A DNA stretch of 64,000 nt, from NCBI RefSeq assembly GCF_008298035.1, contig NZ_CP042910.1, forward strand, positions 6,696,001-6,760,000, in the 5' to 3' direction. Both the position numbers and the translations under genes were made by a program. The first letter of the stretch is position 1. Each line of letters opens with the position of its first letter. Origin of the DNA: Gimesia maris (GTDB taxonomy: Bacteria > Planctomycetota > Planctomycetia > Planctomycetales > Planctomycetaceae). Below the pieces are notes generated by a model, which saw only the letters and a list, made by a program, of their open reading frames with translations, was not told the origin of the DNA and ran no database searches. Positions 45,542 to 54,505 of the stretch are shown here, piece after piece.

Positions 45542-46672
45542 TTAATTCTGTTGTTTACTGGGATCTGTATAAAGTTGTAAATGGATTACAGCTCCCGGCT
45601 TTACTGCTTCTCCTGGAACAGGTCTTTGATCATACACGTGATAGATACGTTGATCCGGCTTCTGAGCAGGCTTTCCAGGATATACTTTTGACTCAAACCC
45701 CATATCTTTAATTAGTTTCTGTGCTGTTTTGTAGTCTCTCCCCAGCATATTGGGAACTTTAAAGGTCGCTTGCTGGACAGGTGCGGCCTGTTGAACTGGT
45801 CGCTGTACGTTTTCTTCTCCTGCAACTGCAACCACTTTTCCTTCCAGCCGATAATCAGCCAGATCAGGAACGAAAGGATCATCAGTAAAAAGCTTTCTAA
45901 TGATTCCCCGGCTCTTATTGGCAACCACATCTTTAAATGTGTAGACGGTTGACTGTTTTCCGCCAGGGTGAATCAGTAAGACAGCTGAGGGCAGATATGT
46001 TTTTGGATTCAGTATGATCTTTGCTTCACTGTAGTTTGCTGCATCGGCTCGGCGTTTTGGTTTTGCAGCAATGAGAATCTGCTGTGGGTTATTGATTTCT
46101 AATTTTAAAAAGTAGCGTTCTTTTGCCGTTTTTGCAGGCATCCCAAACAGGAACGGCAGAGGGCCTTCCATGATATTCACGCCGCGTCGCTCAAGGGGAA
46201 TGGGAAATACTTCGTAGGACTTTTCATCTTCGTTGATGGAAAAGATTCGTTTCCCGTCACAGATCCAGCATTCATTCGCGCCTGGTCTCAGCTGATAAGG
46301 CTGGCCTGTTTTAGGATCAATTTTTTTACCCTTGGCCCCCTTCTTTATATCCATCCCAGTAATATCGATACGACCTTTATCAGGTTTTTCGTAATAAAAG
46401 ATCCCCTCGGACTGCTTCTCCACCTTGAACACATCTTCGTACTCAATGCGGATATGCTTACCTTCCAGCTTTTCGATTTTGGATGACTCTAACTCCCATT
46501 TTTTCAGAATCTCTTCCAGGGCGGCTGGTAATTGCTGCTCTACCTGGGGTGCTTGATTGGCAGCGGGTTGTTGTCCCTGTGCTTGAGAAAGCTGATTGCA
46601 CAACAGCAGACCCGCAGCCGTACAACTGGTGAAAACGAGTGCGCTTTGAAGTAAGACAAGTTTCAGTTTCAT
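45542..46672 (-). CDS. TIGR03009-type exported protein with a C-terminal PASTA domain
   Basis: The product is 376 residues. A signal peptide ends near LSQAQG. The main domain (LEEILKKWELESSKIEKLEG, then GIFYYEKPDKGRIDI) resembles the TIGR03009 planctomycete family and, by fold, LolA-like outer-membrane lipoprotein carriers. After a Gln/Val linker a PASTA domain follows (about 305-372; VPNMLGRDYKTAQKLIKDMG). PASTA domains bind peptidoglycan or muropeptides in other bacteria, so it may work near the wall. It is convergent with smpB. Confidence 0.75.
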   Translation of the reverse strand: MKLKLVLLQSALVFTSCTAAGLLLCNQLSQAQGQQPAANQAPQVEQQLPAALEEILKKWELESSKIEKLEGKHIRIEYEDVFKVEKQSEGIFYYEKPDKGRIDITGMDIKKGAKGKKIDPKTGQPYQLRPGANECWICDGKRIFSINEDEKSYEVFPIPLERRGVNIMEGPLPFLFGMPAKTAKERYFLKLEINNPQQILIAAKPKRRADAANYSEAKIILNPKTYLPSAVLLIHPGGKQSTVYTFKDVVANKSRGIIRKLFTDDPFVPDLADYRLEGKVVAVAGEENVQRPVQQAAPVQQATFKVPNMLGRDYKTAQKLIKDMGFESKVYPGKPAQKPDQRIYHVYDQRPVPGEAVKPGAVIHLQLYTDPSKQQN

Positions 46673-46902
46673 TGTTTATCCAAATCCTTCCCTGAATTGC
46701 AGGTCTGGCAGTTCTCTGTGCCAGTGAGACTGGCGGTGGCCCGATATGATAATGCAATCCGTGCTATTGAAGAAGACAGGTTCATCGAGTGAGGTGGGGA
46801 GTGAATTTCAGCTATTTTGACAGGAGACAGGGGTTTCGGTCACAAGTGGCCCGATTTTATCAGGTTTTGAAAATCCTGACTATCCAAATTTTGTAATCGT
46901 GT

Positions 46903-47424
46903 TTACCAGGGTGATTCCATTAATTGCACAATCTGATTCGCCAGACTGTCGGTTGCGGTTTGGGTAGCTGTCGCCAGAGACTGCCCGACTTCGGGTGCAA
47001 ATGAAGCCTGTGAAACAAGCTGCACTACATCCGCAGAGATGGGCACTTCCTGCTGAGAGAGAATCCTCCCCGTCCGCATATCTTCCCAGGTCACCTCAAC
47101 CACAAACTTCAGGTCCAGGTTTCGCGGGTCGTTATTTTGAGTCGTTCCTAAAACGCTTTTATCGATTTGTTTTATCGTTCCAGTTAAACGTGTATCTGCT
47201 GCATCCCCTTTTGCGAGGCGAAAGGGAGTACGAGACTGAATTTTTCGCTGGACCGCTTCGGTCAGCTGATATTCATAACCACGTCGAAACGTATTGTTTT
47301 CAAAGATGGGTACATAAACGGTCTGCACGTCTGTCTGATAGGAATTGCCTACGGTGTACCCGCAGCCTGTCATATCAAAAGACAGTAGAACCAGTAACAA
47401 CATTTTAACCACAAAACGTTCCAT
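46903..47424 (-). CDS. lptE: LptE-like LPS-assembly lipoprotein
   Basis: The product is 173 residues from ATG 47424; a TTG at 47436 would add four residues. The lipobox is MTGC, then GYTVGNSYQTDVQTVYVPIF, matching the LptE family, with the helix YEYQLTEAVQRKIQSRTPFR and the C-terminal helix ATATQTATDSLANQIVQLME. LptE plugs the LptD pore that inserts lipopolysaccharide in the outer membrane. It lies 47 bases after the BamD-like gene, which supports a Gram-negative-type outer membrane in this organism. Confidence 0.85.
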   Translation of the reverse strand: MERFVVKMLLLVLLSFDMTGCGYTVGNSYQTDVQTVYVPIFENNTFRRGYEYQLTEAVQRKIQSRTPFRLAKGDAADTRLTGTIKQIDKSVLGTTQNNDPRNLDLKFVVEVTWEDMRTGRILSQQEVPISADVVQLVSQASFAPEVGQSLATATQTATDSLANQIVQLMESPW

Positions 47425-47471
47425 AAATTTATTCAACAGATCACGGAGAATCTGAACTGCAGAGACCGCTG

Positions 47472-48926
47472 TTATAGTTTGATTCGAGCTGGCTCTGCCT
47501 CTTCCTCCAGAGGAATCTTTCTGATCGGCTCACCTAAACCTTCCAGTTGCAGGCGCGCCGGTGGTTCCAGTTCGCGAGGTGCCGGGGCAGCATTGGCAGG
47601 TGCTTTCACAGGAGCAGGTTCGGTTTTACCAAATCCAGGCAGACCAGGTAGAATTGACCTCGATGGTTCAGGCTGTTCGGCAACCTGTTTTTTGGGAGTC
47701 GCATAATTCGCCCAGAGGTGGCTGGTATTCTCTCTCCCCAGTTCTGCCAGCAGTTCTCGAGCCTGATTGGCAAACGGTGATGTGGGATAATGTTCGATCA
47801 GCAAGTTACAGTAAATCGCTGCCGATTTGGGTTTACCGCGACGCATCCAGTATTGGACCGTTTCCCATTCACGCTTTGCTTTGGCCTGTTCGATTTTTTT
47901 CAGTTCTTCCTTTAGCCGTGCCTGCTGGGCTTCGGGGAACAGTCTGAGTGTCGTCTCTTTCAATTCTCCCGCGTCCTTCAGCACGGTGGCGTCATAGGCG
48001 GGGCCCTGATAGGACATCAGTTTCACATGTGTTCCCAGCATGAAAGCATCTTTCAGATGCGGGCTTTTGGGGTATTCTTCCCGCAACAGACTGAATGTCC
48101 GGTCGGCATCCATATAACGACCTTTTTTCAGATAGTGACTGGCGGTCAGCATCAGAGCATCATCCGCCAGCGGGCCGGTCGGATCGTGCAGCCAGATCGA
48201 TTTGAGTGCTTCCAGTGCTCTGTTTTCGGTGTCAAACACGGGGCGGCTGCGGTCAAACAGATTCGGTACCAGAGCCCAGCGTGATTTTCGATCTTTGCCG
48301 TCAGTGGGAATCTCAGGAGTCTCAGAGCCAGGATCTTCCAGATTAACCTGCTGAATATCACCGCCTTTGACGATGGACGGTTCCTGCAGCCAGTAGCGGG
48401 CTATCATAAACAGTCTTTTGGTTGTCTGATCCAGATGCCGCGACGAAGGGAAATCGACCAGCAGCTGGTCATAGCTGTCTTGTGCCCAGGAATATTTCTT
48501 TTGTGCAAATTGAGACTCTGCCACCATGAACTGGGCATCTTCTTTGATGGGATCGTTTTTAAATTTCTTGACGATCGCCTTGAATTCCTTCTCAGCCTTT
48601 TTGTAATCCTGCGCTTTGAATGTTGCATTGGCCTTCTGATATTCGGCGGCACCGATAGAGGGTTCTATGAAGTTGGCGTCTTTCTTTTTTTCCCACATCG
48701 CGGTCTGCATGATCCGCTGCATAGGCCCCCGCACTCCTTCGATCGACGGATCATCGGTTTCGCTCTTTTTGGACCAGGGCGGTTTCATTGCGGAGAAGTC
48801 AGAAGCACGATCACCAAACATGGCGCAACCCGAAACCAGACCACAGATCATCAGTGCTGAGCTGAGCTGAATGAATCGAGGCCGTTTGGATTTTTGATAT
48901 TGTAAGTCTGAAGTGGACATGGTCAT
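47472..48926 (-). CDS. bamD: BamD-like TPR outer-membrane assembly lipoprotein
   Basis: The product is 484 residues, nearly double E. coli BamD. A short N-terminal stretch precedes a lipobox (LVSGC, Cys near residue 34). TPR/YfiO-type helical repeats follow (KANATFKAQDYKKAEKEFKA, then FMVAESQFAQKKYSWAQDSY), continuing after an insertion with further TPRs (SHYLKKGRYMDADRTFSLL). A Pro/Ala/Glu-rich tail ends it. BamD helps insert beta-barrel proteins. It sits between lptE and recO on the same strand. The length and tail are unlike proteobacterial BamD. Confidence 0.8.
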   Translation of the reverse strand: MTMSTSDLQYQKSKRPRFIQLSSALMICGLVSGCAMFGDRASDFSAMKPPWSKKSETDDPSIEGVRGPMQRIMQTAMWEKKKDANFIEPSIGAAEYQKANATFKAQDYKKAEKEFKAIVKKFKNDPIKEDAQFMVAESQFAQKKYSWAQDSYDQLLVDFPSSRHLDQTTKRLFMIARYWLQEPSIVKGGDIQQVNLEDPGSETPEIPTDGKDRKSRWALVPNLFDRSRPVFDTENRALEALKSIWLHDPTGPLADDALMLTASHYLKKGRYMDADRTFSLLREEYPKSPHLKDAFMLGTHVKLMSYQGPAYDATVLKDAGELKETTLRLFPEAQQARLKEELKKIEQAKAKREWETVQYWMRRGKPKSAAIYCNLLIEHYPTSPFANQARELLAELGRENTSHLWANYATPKKQVAEQPEPSRSILPGLPGFGKTEPAPVKAPANAAPAPRELEPPARLQLEGLGEPIRKIPLEEEAEPARIKL

Positions 48927-48957
48927 CCCTGACTTCCACCTGGCGGAAATGATGTGA

Positions 48958-49704
48958 TTATAGTTGAAGGTAGGGCGCCATTTTAGGGCGGCGGCCCAGG
49001 ATATGAGACATGGTAGTTGACAGTAGTTGTCGAATTTCTCGTTGCTGCTGAAGGGACAGGTTTAATCGCTGGGAAAGTAATGTATTCTCGTCAGACAGCT
49101 TCTGCAAGATCGTTATCGTGCCACGGGAAACGCGTACGTTGCCGTGACGTTGCTGTTCACAATCCTGACAGTACAGCCCACCATTACCAGCATCATACAG
49201 ATACGATTCTGATGGCCCCAGTTCTCGACTGCATCCTGCACAGTATTCGAACTGAGGTAACTGACCGATTTCTTCTAATATGGTTAACTCAAATTTTATC
49301 AACGATTTCTGAAAATCATCATGTTCCTGCAGGTGCCGTAAAACTTCACAAGCCGCATCATAGAGCTCTGGATGAGGATCATATTCCTCAGTCAAAGCAT
49401 CCAGTAATTCAGCAATGTAATACCCCACATACAGGTTGGATAGACTTCCAGGGTAAGGTCGAAAACGATTTACCAGCTGTGCTTCGGTCAAAATATCGAG
49501 CCCGCCGGAAGATTTTCGGATGAAGACTATCCGACATGTGGCTAACAAGTCAATAGCAGCCTCGAATGAGCTTTTCAGCCTTTTCGCACCTTTTGCCAAC
49601 GCTGCAGTCTTCCCAAAATCCCGGGTAAACCAGGTGATCACTTTACTGGATTCGCTGAAATCAGCCAGTCGGATCACAACACCTTCGGTTTTTTCATTGG
49701 ACAT
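48958..49704 (-). CDS. recO: DNA repair protein RecO
   Basis: The product is 248 residues. The frame is open to 49944, but ATG 49704 begins EKTEGVVIRLADFSESSKVI as in RecO. The OB-fold N-terminus (ITWFTRDFGKTAALAKGAK) is followed by the helical domain and a zinc finger CAGC/CQDC (about residues 157-190). RecO loads RecA on SSB-coated gaps with RecR. It lies 31 bases before the BamD-like gene and may share its transcript. Confidence 0.95.
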   Translation of the reverse strand: MSNEKTEGVVIRLADFSESSKVITWFTRDFGKTAALAKGAKRLKSSFEAAIDLLATCRIVFIRKSSGGLDILTEAQLVNRFRPYPGSLSNLYVGYYIAELLDALTEEYDPHPELYDAACEVLRHLQEHDDFQKSLIKFELTILEEIGQLPQFEYCAGCSRELGPSESYLYDAGNGGLYCQDCEQQRHGNVRVSRGTITILQKLSDENTLLSQRLNLSLQQQREIRQLLSTTMSHILGRRPKMAPYLQL

Positions 49705-50043
49705 GGATGGGACCAGATTACACGATGTGAGTCCAACTCGTGGCTTGTTCTGTCCCGGTAATGGAATCAGAAACCTGCCTGGAGTTGAATTCAGGGAAAG
49801 AATGAATTTTAGGAAGTAACCCGGCGTTCTGAAAAGGAGAATCGGGAGTATTTCAGGCAGGCAAAGGGGAAATAAAAATAGCCTGCGAAAGAATTCGCAG
49901 GCTGAATTGTTGCACGAAGGCAACCAGCGCTCAATTGGAGACACACGTTTCGATTAAAAGCGTGTATACATTCAGGAGGCCCGAAAGGATCCTATGCGAG
50001 ATCCTTTATCTCAGGCAGGCCAGGATAAGCCTGCTGGTATTTC
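49705..50043. other. intergenic region with a terminator
   Basis: This 339-base gap lies between recO and a small secreted protein gene, both on the minus strand. It holds the hairpin 49880-49903 and a second small dyad (AAAGGATC 49984-49991 with GATCCTTT 50000-50007) of unclear role. The open frame upstream of recO here has no gene-like start. Confidence 0.45.
49870..49903 (-). terminator. intrinsic terminator of the small secreted protein gene
   Basis: A perfect 10-base stem (49880-49889 with 49894-49903) closes a four-base loop, and on the minus strand it is followed by TATTTTTATTT. It lies about 140 bases after the stop of the gene at 50044 and separates it from recO. Confidence 0.75.
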
Positions 50044-50352
50044 TTAAAAGACATCCAGATAAAAGTGATTGCCTTTATGATAAGGACGATCACTGGGATA
50101 GAAATTATGCCAGTCTTTGTTGTAGACAGGAATTCTCCTGTTTTCCGGATAGCGGTAGTAGAGGTTATCGTAGCTACCCTGTGGTCTCTGGAAGTTCTGG
50201 GGATAATACACGTAAGGGTAGTGGTAAAAACGATTCCAGTCAGTTGGTTGTCCACGACCAGCCGCCAAAGCGTCGGAAGGCGAAAAAGTAGACGTGGCCA
50301 ACCCAACCACAAACAGGAACAACCCTGCGAGCATGAGACGCCGCACCATCAT
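50044..50352 (-). CDS. small secreted aromatic-rich protein
   Basis: The product is 102 residues. GGAGAG precedes tandem ATGs at 50352 and 50349. A signal peptide ends near ALAAG. The mature 70 residues are very rich in Tyr, Pro, His, Arg and Asn (DWNRFYHYPYVYYPQNFQRP, then IPVYNKDWHNFYPSDRPYH). Relatives in planctomycetes have, from memory, been labelled calmodulin-binding protein, a label I would not trust for function. It has its own terminator and looks like a separate, well expressed unit. Confidence 0.75.
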   Translation of the reverse strand: MMVRRLMLAGLFLFVVGLATSTFSPSDALAAGRGQPTDWNRFYHYPYVYYPQNFQRPQGSYDNLYYRYPENRRIPVYNKDWHNFYPSDRPYHKGNHFYLDVF

Positions 50353-50568
50353 AGTTCTCTCCTTGCCAGTCAGTAGAATAAAGCGATCAGTCCAGACTGG
50401 ACTGTCCTTAGAAAATCAACAGAGGGAATTCCTGAAGTAACAGGACTCCACTGTATTCATCGGCCTGGAGAGCGGCGTCACAACAGGAAACTTCTGCATA
50501 AACGGATTAATCGTCGTAATTCAACCTGATCACGCGTATCAGGATTACGATTTATCGTTCATTCGGTC

Positions 50569-51345
50569 CTAAACGAGCCAGGCCGTTGAGATACCTTCCA
50601 TGATCCAGCGGTCCAGAATATTGAACAGTGCTGAATCCTGTGTCGCTTCTGATTTCAGAGAATTGACCGTTTGAATGCCTGCCCCCGTGGTTTCCCACAT
50701 GCGGCTCAACCATTGTGCAGAATGCTTGCTGTCTGAATGACTGGAAGAGCGACGGTCAAGTAATACCCGATTTCCCTTCAGACTGGCGCCGGATGCTTTC
50801 TGGAAATCTTTATCACTGAAACTACCGTTCAACAGTGCGGCGCCGGCGAAAAAATGAGGTGCTTTCAATAACAGTTTCGTGGCGATGGAACAGCCATTTC
50901 CCGTCCCCGCCAGATAGATTCGATCTTCATGAATATTCAGTACCTTACTCAGTTCCAGGACTGTTTTCTGAATACTTTCCATGAACCGGGCGGCAAACAG
51001 ATGACTGTCGGGCCAGTGATATCCGTTTTCCGGTGCTGCAGGATCGATCGCAGGAGCACGAAAGGAGAGCCCCAGGTAATTCCGCATGCTGATTTGAGGC
51101 ATGATTTGATGCAGATCATGCTCGGAACCCCCTTCAGTATGCAGCCAGATCACCAGGGGATAGGCATAACCCGGCTCATAATGCTCGGGGCGAAACAGTG
51201 AAATATGTTTGAGAGGCAGTTGTACCTGTGATTCGGTACTGTCCTGCATACCCAGGATCCGATTTTCAGACGGTGACTGCAGATAATCGGTTTTCTCTGC
51301 ATTCATTACCTGTTCAATCCATTTAAGACGCTGCGTAAAATCCAT
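50569..51345 (-). CDS. alpha/beta-hydrolase-fold protein lacking the nucleophile Ser
   Basis: The product is 258 residues. The fold matches phospholipase/carboxylesterases: YPLVIWLHTEGGSEHDL (about 62-78), RAPAIDP, and the nucleophile-elbow region YLAGTGNGCSIATKLL (about 144-159). In active enzymes the elbow is G-x-S-x-G; here it is G147-T-G149-N-G151, with GGA at 50899-50901, so the catalytic Ser is replaced by Gly. The usual C-terminal His motif is also not visible. It may be a binding or regulatory pseudo-enzyme. It is not obviously exported. Confidence 0.78.
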   Translation of the reverse strand: MDFTQRLKWIEQVMNAEKTDYLQSPSENRILGMQDSTESQVQLPLKHISLFRPEHYEPGYAYPLVIWLHTEGGSEHDLHQIMPQISMRNYLGLSFRAPAIDPAAPENGYHWPDSHLFAARFMESIQKTVLELSKVLNIHEDRIYLAGTGNGCSIATKLLLKAPHFFAGAALLNGSFSDKDFQKASGASLKGNRVLLDRRSSSHSDSKHSAQWLSRMWETTGAGIQTVNSLKSEATQDSALFNILDRWIMEGISTAWLV

Positions 51346-51407
51346 TGTCAGTCTGCTTTCGAAGAGTCAATCAGGGGGTAGTCTTAAATGTGGGGGACGT
51401 TACGGTT

Positions 51408-52157
51408 TTATTTCTGGGCGGCCAGTTCCATTTTTGAGGCAGGACTTTTACCGTTCGGGCTGGTTGCACCATAAACGGGAAGGTCAATGGCTGAAGCCAC
51501 TTCGCTCATCGGGAAGTATTTACCCGGGCAGGCAGTCGCTTTGACATCGCGGTGCCCCTGTACGTGATCACTGTTAATGTTGTATTCCGCTTTGAGAACA
51601 CCCACCAGTTTTTTTACAGCAGCCAGCTGCGCCTCGGAAGGGGGTTCATTTTCGAAGTTACCAACCAGGCAGATACCAATACCGTGCTGGTTATATTTGT
51701 TATTTCCAGCATGGGCACCATGCATTTGCTCGCGCCAACGGAACGTGGATTCGATCGCACCGTCAGGCATGCCGTTCCCGTTCCCGATCACAAAGTGATA
51801 ACCAATGCCCAGCCAGGAGTTACCCGATTTGTCTTTTTTCTTACTGTGCAACTCATGGATACTTTCCACACTTCCCGTCGAGGAGGCGGTATGATGAATC
51901 ACAATGTATTCCCAGTCGCGAACTTCCGCTTCTGGCTTCCAGGGGTTTGGTGGATCAATCGCCAATGGCTCAACAGCAATAGTAGGAGGTGTGGTAAATA
52001 ATGGTGCACCGGGCACAGGTTTCGCAACCTGGGGCGAGTACTGGGGGGCCGGCGTAGGAGAATTAATCGCCACGGGAGGTAAGGAGTTCCGCTGAGTGCA
52101 TCCTGAGATTTCAATGGCCGGCAACAACGCGACGCAACACATTATGATGCCCTTCAT
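51408..52157 (-). CDS. N-acetylmuramoyl-L-alanine amidase, lipoprotein
   Basis: The product is 249 residues. ATG 52157 follows GGGAGGGC and starts a lipoprotein signal with lipobox ISGC (Cys near 20). After a Pro-rich linker comes an Amidase_2/PGRP domain: [12 protein letters not shown] (zinc His), [22 protein letters not shown]-like IGICLVGNF, and [15 protein letters not shown] with the other zinc ligands His and Cys. It cuts the amide between MurNAc and L-Ala in peptidoglycan. As a lipoprotein it would act in the periplasm. Its presence supports peptidoglycan in this planctomycete. Confidence 0.92.
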   Translation of the reverse strand: MKGIIMCCVALLPAIEISGCTQRNSLPPVAINSPTPAPQYSPQVAKPVPGAPLFTTPPTIAVEPLAIDPPNPWKPEAEVRDWEYIVIHHTASSTGSVESIHELHSKKKDKSGNSWLGIGYHFVIGNGNGMPDGAIESTFRWREQMHGAHAGNNKYNQHGIGICLVGNFENEPPSEAQLAAVKKLVGVLKAEYNINSDHVQGHRDVKATACPGKYFPMSEVASAIDLPVYGATSPNGKSPASKMELAAQK

Positions 52158-52556
52158 ATTGCTGCCCTCCCTGACAGCGAACCTGCAGATCAACTCATTT
52201 GAAAAAATGGAAACGTAATAATTTAAATCTGGATGATAGCGACTTTAAGTCGGGACTGTAATTCCGAGCCCATTTTCTGTCAATGCGGGGAGTACTGGTG
52301 CTTTGAGCGGTAAGCAAACAGAATGTCAAAAACTTGAATCCGATCACTCAGAAATTAGAAAATACTCCTTATTTCCCCTAAACACGGGACGCAACCTCAA
52401 CCCGTTTAAACCATCTTATCTATTTTGCGCAACAGACACGATTTTGAGCAAAAAATCAAGTTCAGGAGCTTATCACTTAATCGGGCCTCTCATGCAGCCG
52501 AGAGGCCATGCAAAGGATCGCGACATTGCCACTGTAACTATCAGGGATGACAGGCC
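52158..52556. other. intergenic region between bufC and the amidase gene
   Basis: This 399-base gap holds the dyad 52484-52507 close to the end of bufC. The remainder is AT-rich and without a gene; the promoter of the amidase gene is expected near 52160-52260, but no clear boxes were found. Confidence 0.4.
52484..52507 (-). terminator. possible end-of-operon hairpin after bufC
   Basis: GGCCTCTC (52484-52491) and GAGAGGCC (52500-52507) form a perfect 8-base stem with an eight-base loop, about 50 bases after the bufC stop. On the minus strand the tail has no T run, so it may be a Rho-dependent or processing site instead. Confidence 0.4.
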
Positions 52557-53459
52557 TTACCGTGTCATTCCATGGCTGCCGGGATTGACGTCAATGAAAT
52601 AGGCTGACTCGGTCCAGTGCTTAAACCAGACATGCAGCTGCCCAGCCAGTTTCTCTGAATCCATGAGCCCTGCGTCTGCGAATTCGTAGATCGCCTCACC
52701 GATTTTCAGTCCCTGCTGCAGACGGGAAAGCAGGAAAAACTCTGCCTCTGAAATCGCAGCACGACGCACAATATAATTCCGGCGTGTGATCGCCAGGTAT
52801 GTGTTAGTGGGATCCGGAATAGCAGGACTTTCTCCACGTTTTGTACTGGAAATATATTCCTGCACAGGGAACTGAAACTTCATCAGCCGAAAACAGGGGG
52901 CCATCTGCAAGGACAGCTCGGGCCACAATTCTGGAGGGATCGTATTCAGAGTCTCCGCTGTCAGCAGTTCCTGCTTTTCGATTCCGGGCCCATCAAATAC
53001 TTCACTATAAACGCGTTCCAGTGTCGCCAGTTCGATCAGAAAATCAGTCCACTCGGGTGTGCCTGCATTCGATTCCGGTTCTGGTCGACTCTCCTGTAAA
53101 AACTGAGGAAACCGGGCCCCCAGTTCTCCGAGTGTATAACTGGCAGGATGATATTTTTGCAGATATTCCATACTGAACGCACCAAAGGCTGCTGTTCCCA
53201 TCGCTGTCACCAGAGCTGCATATTCTTCACTGAGACACTCCAGCAGCCGTGCATAATAAGCATTGGCATAAATGCCGATGCGTTCATAACTCGTCTGCTG
53301 ACTGGATCGGGTAATCACCGATTCCAGTTGATCGTCTGTCAGCGGGATCTCACGTTGTGCAGCTTCCGAGGCAATCCCTGATTCGACTCCACCAGGCGCG
53401 CTGATTACAGTCTGCATCCAGCGTTGTATCTGATCCAGTTGACGTTCCTGCCGGTTCAT
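52557..53459 (-). CDS. bufC: DUF2063 partner protein of the MNIO system (BufC/HvfC-like)
   Basis: The product is 300 residues. The N-terminal region ([16 protein letters not shown], then [22 protein letters not shown] and [23 protein letters not shown]) is the DUF2063 putative DNA-binding domain. The C-terminal half is a helical/strand domain typical of BufC/HvfC. In characterised bufferin systems this partner binds the precursor and delivers it to the DUF692 oxidase; DNA binding is not thought to be its role. Its ATG overlaps the bufB stop by four bases, so the pair is translationally coupled. Confidence 0.9.
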   Translation of the reverse strand: MNRQERQLDQIQRWMQTVISAPGGVESGIASEAAQREIPLTDDQLESVITRSSQQTSYERIGIYANAYYARLLECLSEEYAALVTAMGTAAFGAFSMEYLQKYHPASYTLGELGARFPQFLQESRPEPESNAGTPEWTDFLIELATLERVYSEVFDGPGIEKQELLTAETLNTIPPELWPELSLQMAPCFRLMKFQFPVQEYISSTKRGESPAIPDPTNTYLAITRRNYIVRRAAISEAEFFLLSRLQQGLKIGEAIYEFADAGLMDSEKLAGQLHVWFKHWTESAYFIDVNPGSHGMTR

Positions 53460-54385
53460 TCGACTTCTGCCACAATAAACGATGCTGGATGAGGAATGGC
53501 CCGAGAATCAACGTGGACAGACTCTATCTCCGTTTTCACTTCTTTCTGCATTGGGAGATTTTCATCCATGTACTGCCTGGCTTTTAATACCTCCTGATGT
53601 ACGACTGGGAACGGGGGGATCTCTGCGTCCCATTCCAGCAGCGTCGCCACTCCCCCGGTACGCTGATGCAGTAATCGAAACAGATTCCAGACCGGATCAA
53701 TCACATGCCCGTCGTGGGTATCAATCAGATGTGTTCCACAATTGGTGTGTCCGGCAAGATGACACTGCACAACCCGCTCAGCAGGTATTGCTTCCACATA
53801 GGCGACCGGATCAAAATCATGGTTCACACTGGAAACATAGACGTTATTGACATCCAGCAGTAAGCCACAGTCTGCTTCTTCCGCCATGCGACAGACGAAC
53901 TCAGATTCACTCATTGTGGAATCCTGAAATTCGAGATAGCTGCTGGGGTTCTCCAGAACCAGCGGTCTTTCGAGGATGTCCTGTACAATACCAATCCGTT
54001 CGACCAGGTGCGAAAGTGTCGCTTCATTATAAGGGATCGGAAGCAGATCATGTGAATTGCGTCCGGCAACACCAGTCCAGCAGACATGGTCGGAAATCCA
54101 GCGTGCGTTCATCCCTTCTGCCAGCCGTTTCAGTTTTTCCAGGTACTCGCGGTTCAGCGGATCCGTACTGCCTATCGACAGTGACACGCCATGCATGACG
54201 ATCGGATAGTGTTCTGCAATCTGTTCCAGCACGGCTCGAGGACGGCCGTTTGAATCCATAAAGTTTTCGGAAATGATTTCGAACCAGTCTACTTCCGGCT
54301 GATGTTCCAGAATATGAGAGAAGTGAACCGTCCGCAGACCAACCCCCAGCCCCAGATTCTCATGTCCCAGTCGTGGTGCCCGCAT
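53456..54385 (-). CDS. bufB: DUF692 multinuclear non-heme iron oxidase (BufB/MbnB-like)
   Basis: The product is 309 residues, a full DUF692 TIM barrel. Expected iron ligands are all present: H65 in [11 protein letters not shown]99-H100 in ISDHVCW, E145 in LENPSSYL, D178 and N180 in [11 protein letters not shown]209 in CHLAGH, D222 and H224 in IDTHDGH, and E251 in LLEWD. MNIO enzymes use two or three iron ions and oxygen to modify Cys in peptides, forming oxazolone/thioamide (MbnB) or thiooxazole (bufferin) groups. It is paired with bufC and follows a Cys-rich precursor, so the bufferin type fits best. Confidence 0.93.
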   Translation of the reverse strand: MRAPRLGHENLGLGVGLRTVHFSHILEHQPEVDWFEIISENFMDSNGRPRAVLEQIAEHYPIVMHGVSLSIGSTDPLNREYLEKLKRLAEGMNARWISDHVCWTGVAGRNSHDLLPIPYNEATLSHLVERIGIVQDILERPLVLENPSSYLEFQDSTMSESEFVCRMAEEADCGLLLDVNNVYVSSVNHDFDPVAYVEAIPAERVVQCHLAGHTNCGTHLIDTHDGHVIDPVWNLFRLLHQRTGGVATLLEWDAEIPPFPVVHQEVLKARQYMDENLPMQKEVKTEIESVHVDSRAIPHPASFIVAEVE

Positions 54386-54439
54386 ACTTCTCTACTTTCG
54401 TGCCTTGAGATGAATTAGAACCTGAATGAAGGACATCAC

Positions 54440-54480
54440 AAAAAGCGGGCTCCTGATCAATCATTTTGAAAAGGAGCCCG
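54440..54480 (-). terminator. intrinsic terminator between precursor and enzyme genes
   Basis: A perfect nine-base GC-rich stem (54446-54454 with 54472-54480) is followed on the minus strand by CTTTTTG. It lies in the 120-base gap between the precursor stop (54506) and the bufB start (54385). It should end most transcripts after the precursor and let some read through to bufB and bufC, a common way to make much more precursor than enzyme. Confidence 0.8.
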
Positions 54481-54505
54481 ACTTCCCTGTCACAAACATG
54501 ACTCA

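Noticed and set aside
47424-47436. TTG start at 47436 for the LptE-like protein
   Set aside because: ATG 47424 needs no rare start and leaves a normal lipoprotein signal; neither has a strong ribosome site.
49704-49944. Extended RecO N-terminus in the longer frame to 49944
   Set aside because: The extra 80 residues do not look like RecO, and ATG 49704 begins the conserved OB-fold.
52441-52510. Intrinsic terminator with T run after bufC
   Set aside because: The stem is perfect, but no T run follows on the minus strand, so it was listed only as a possible hairpin.
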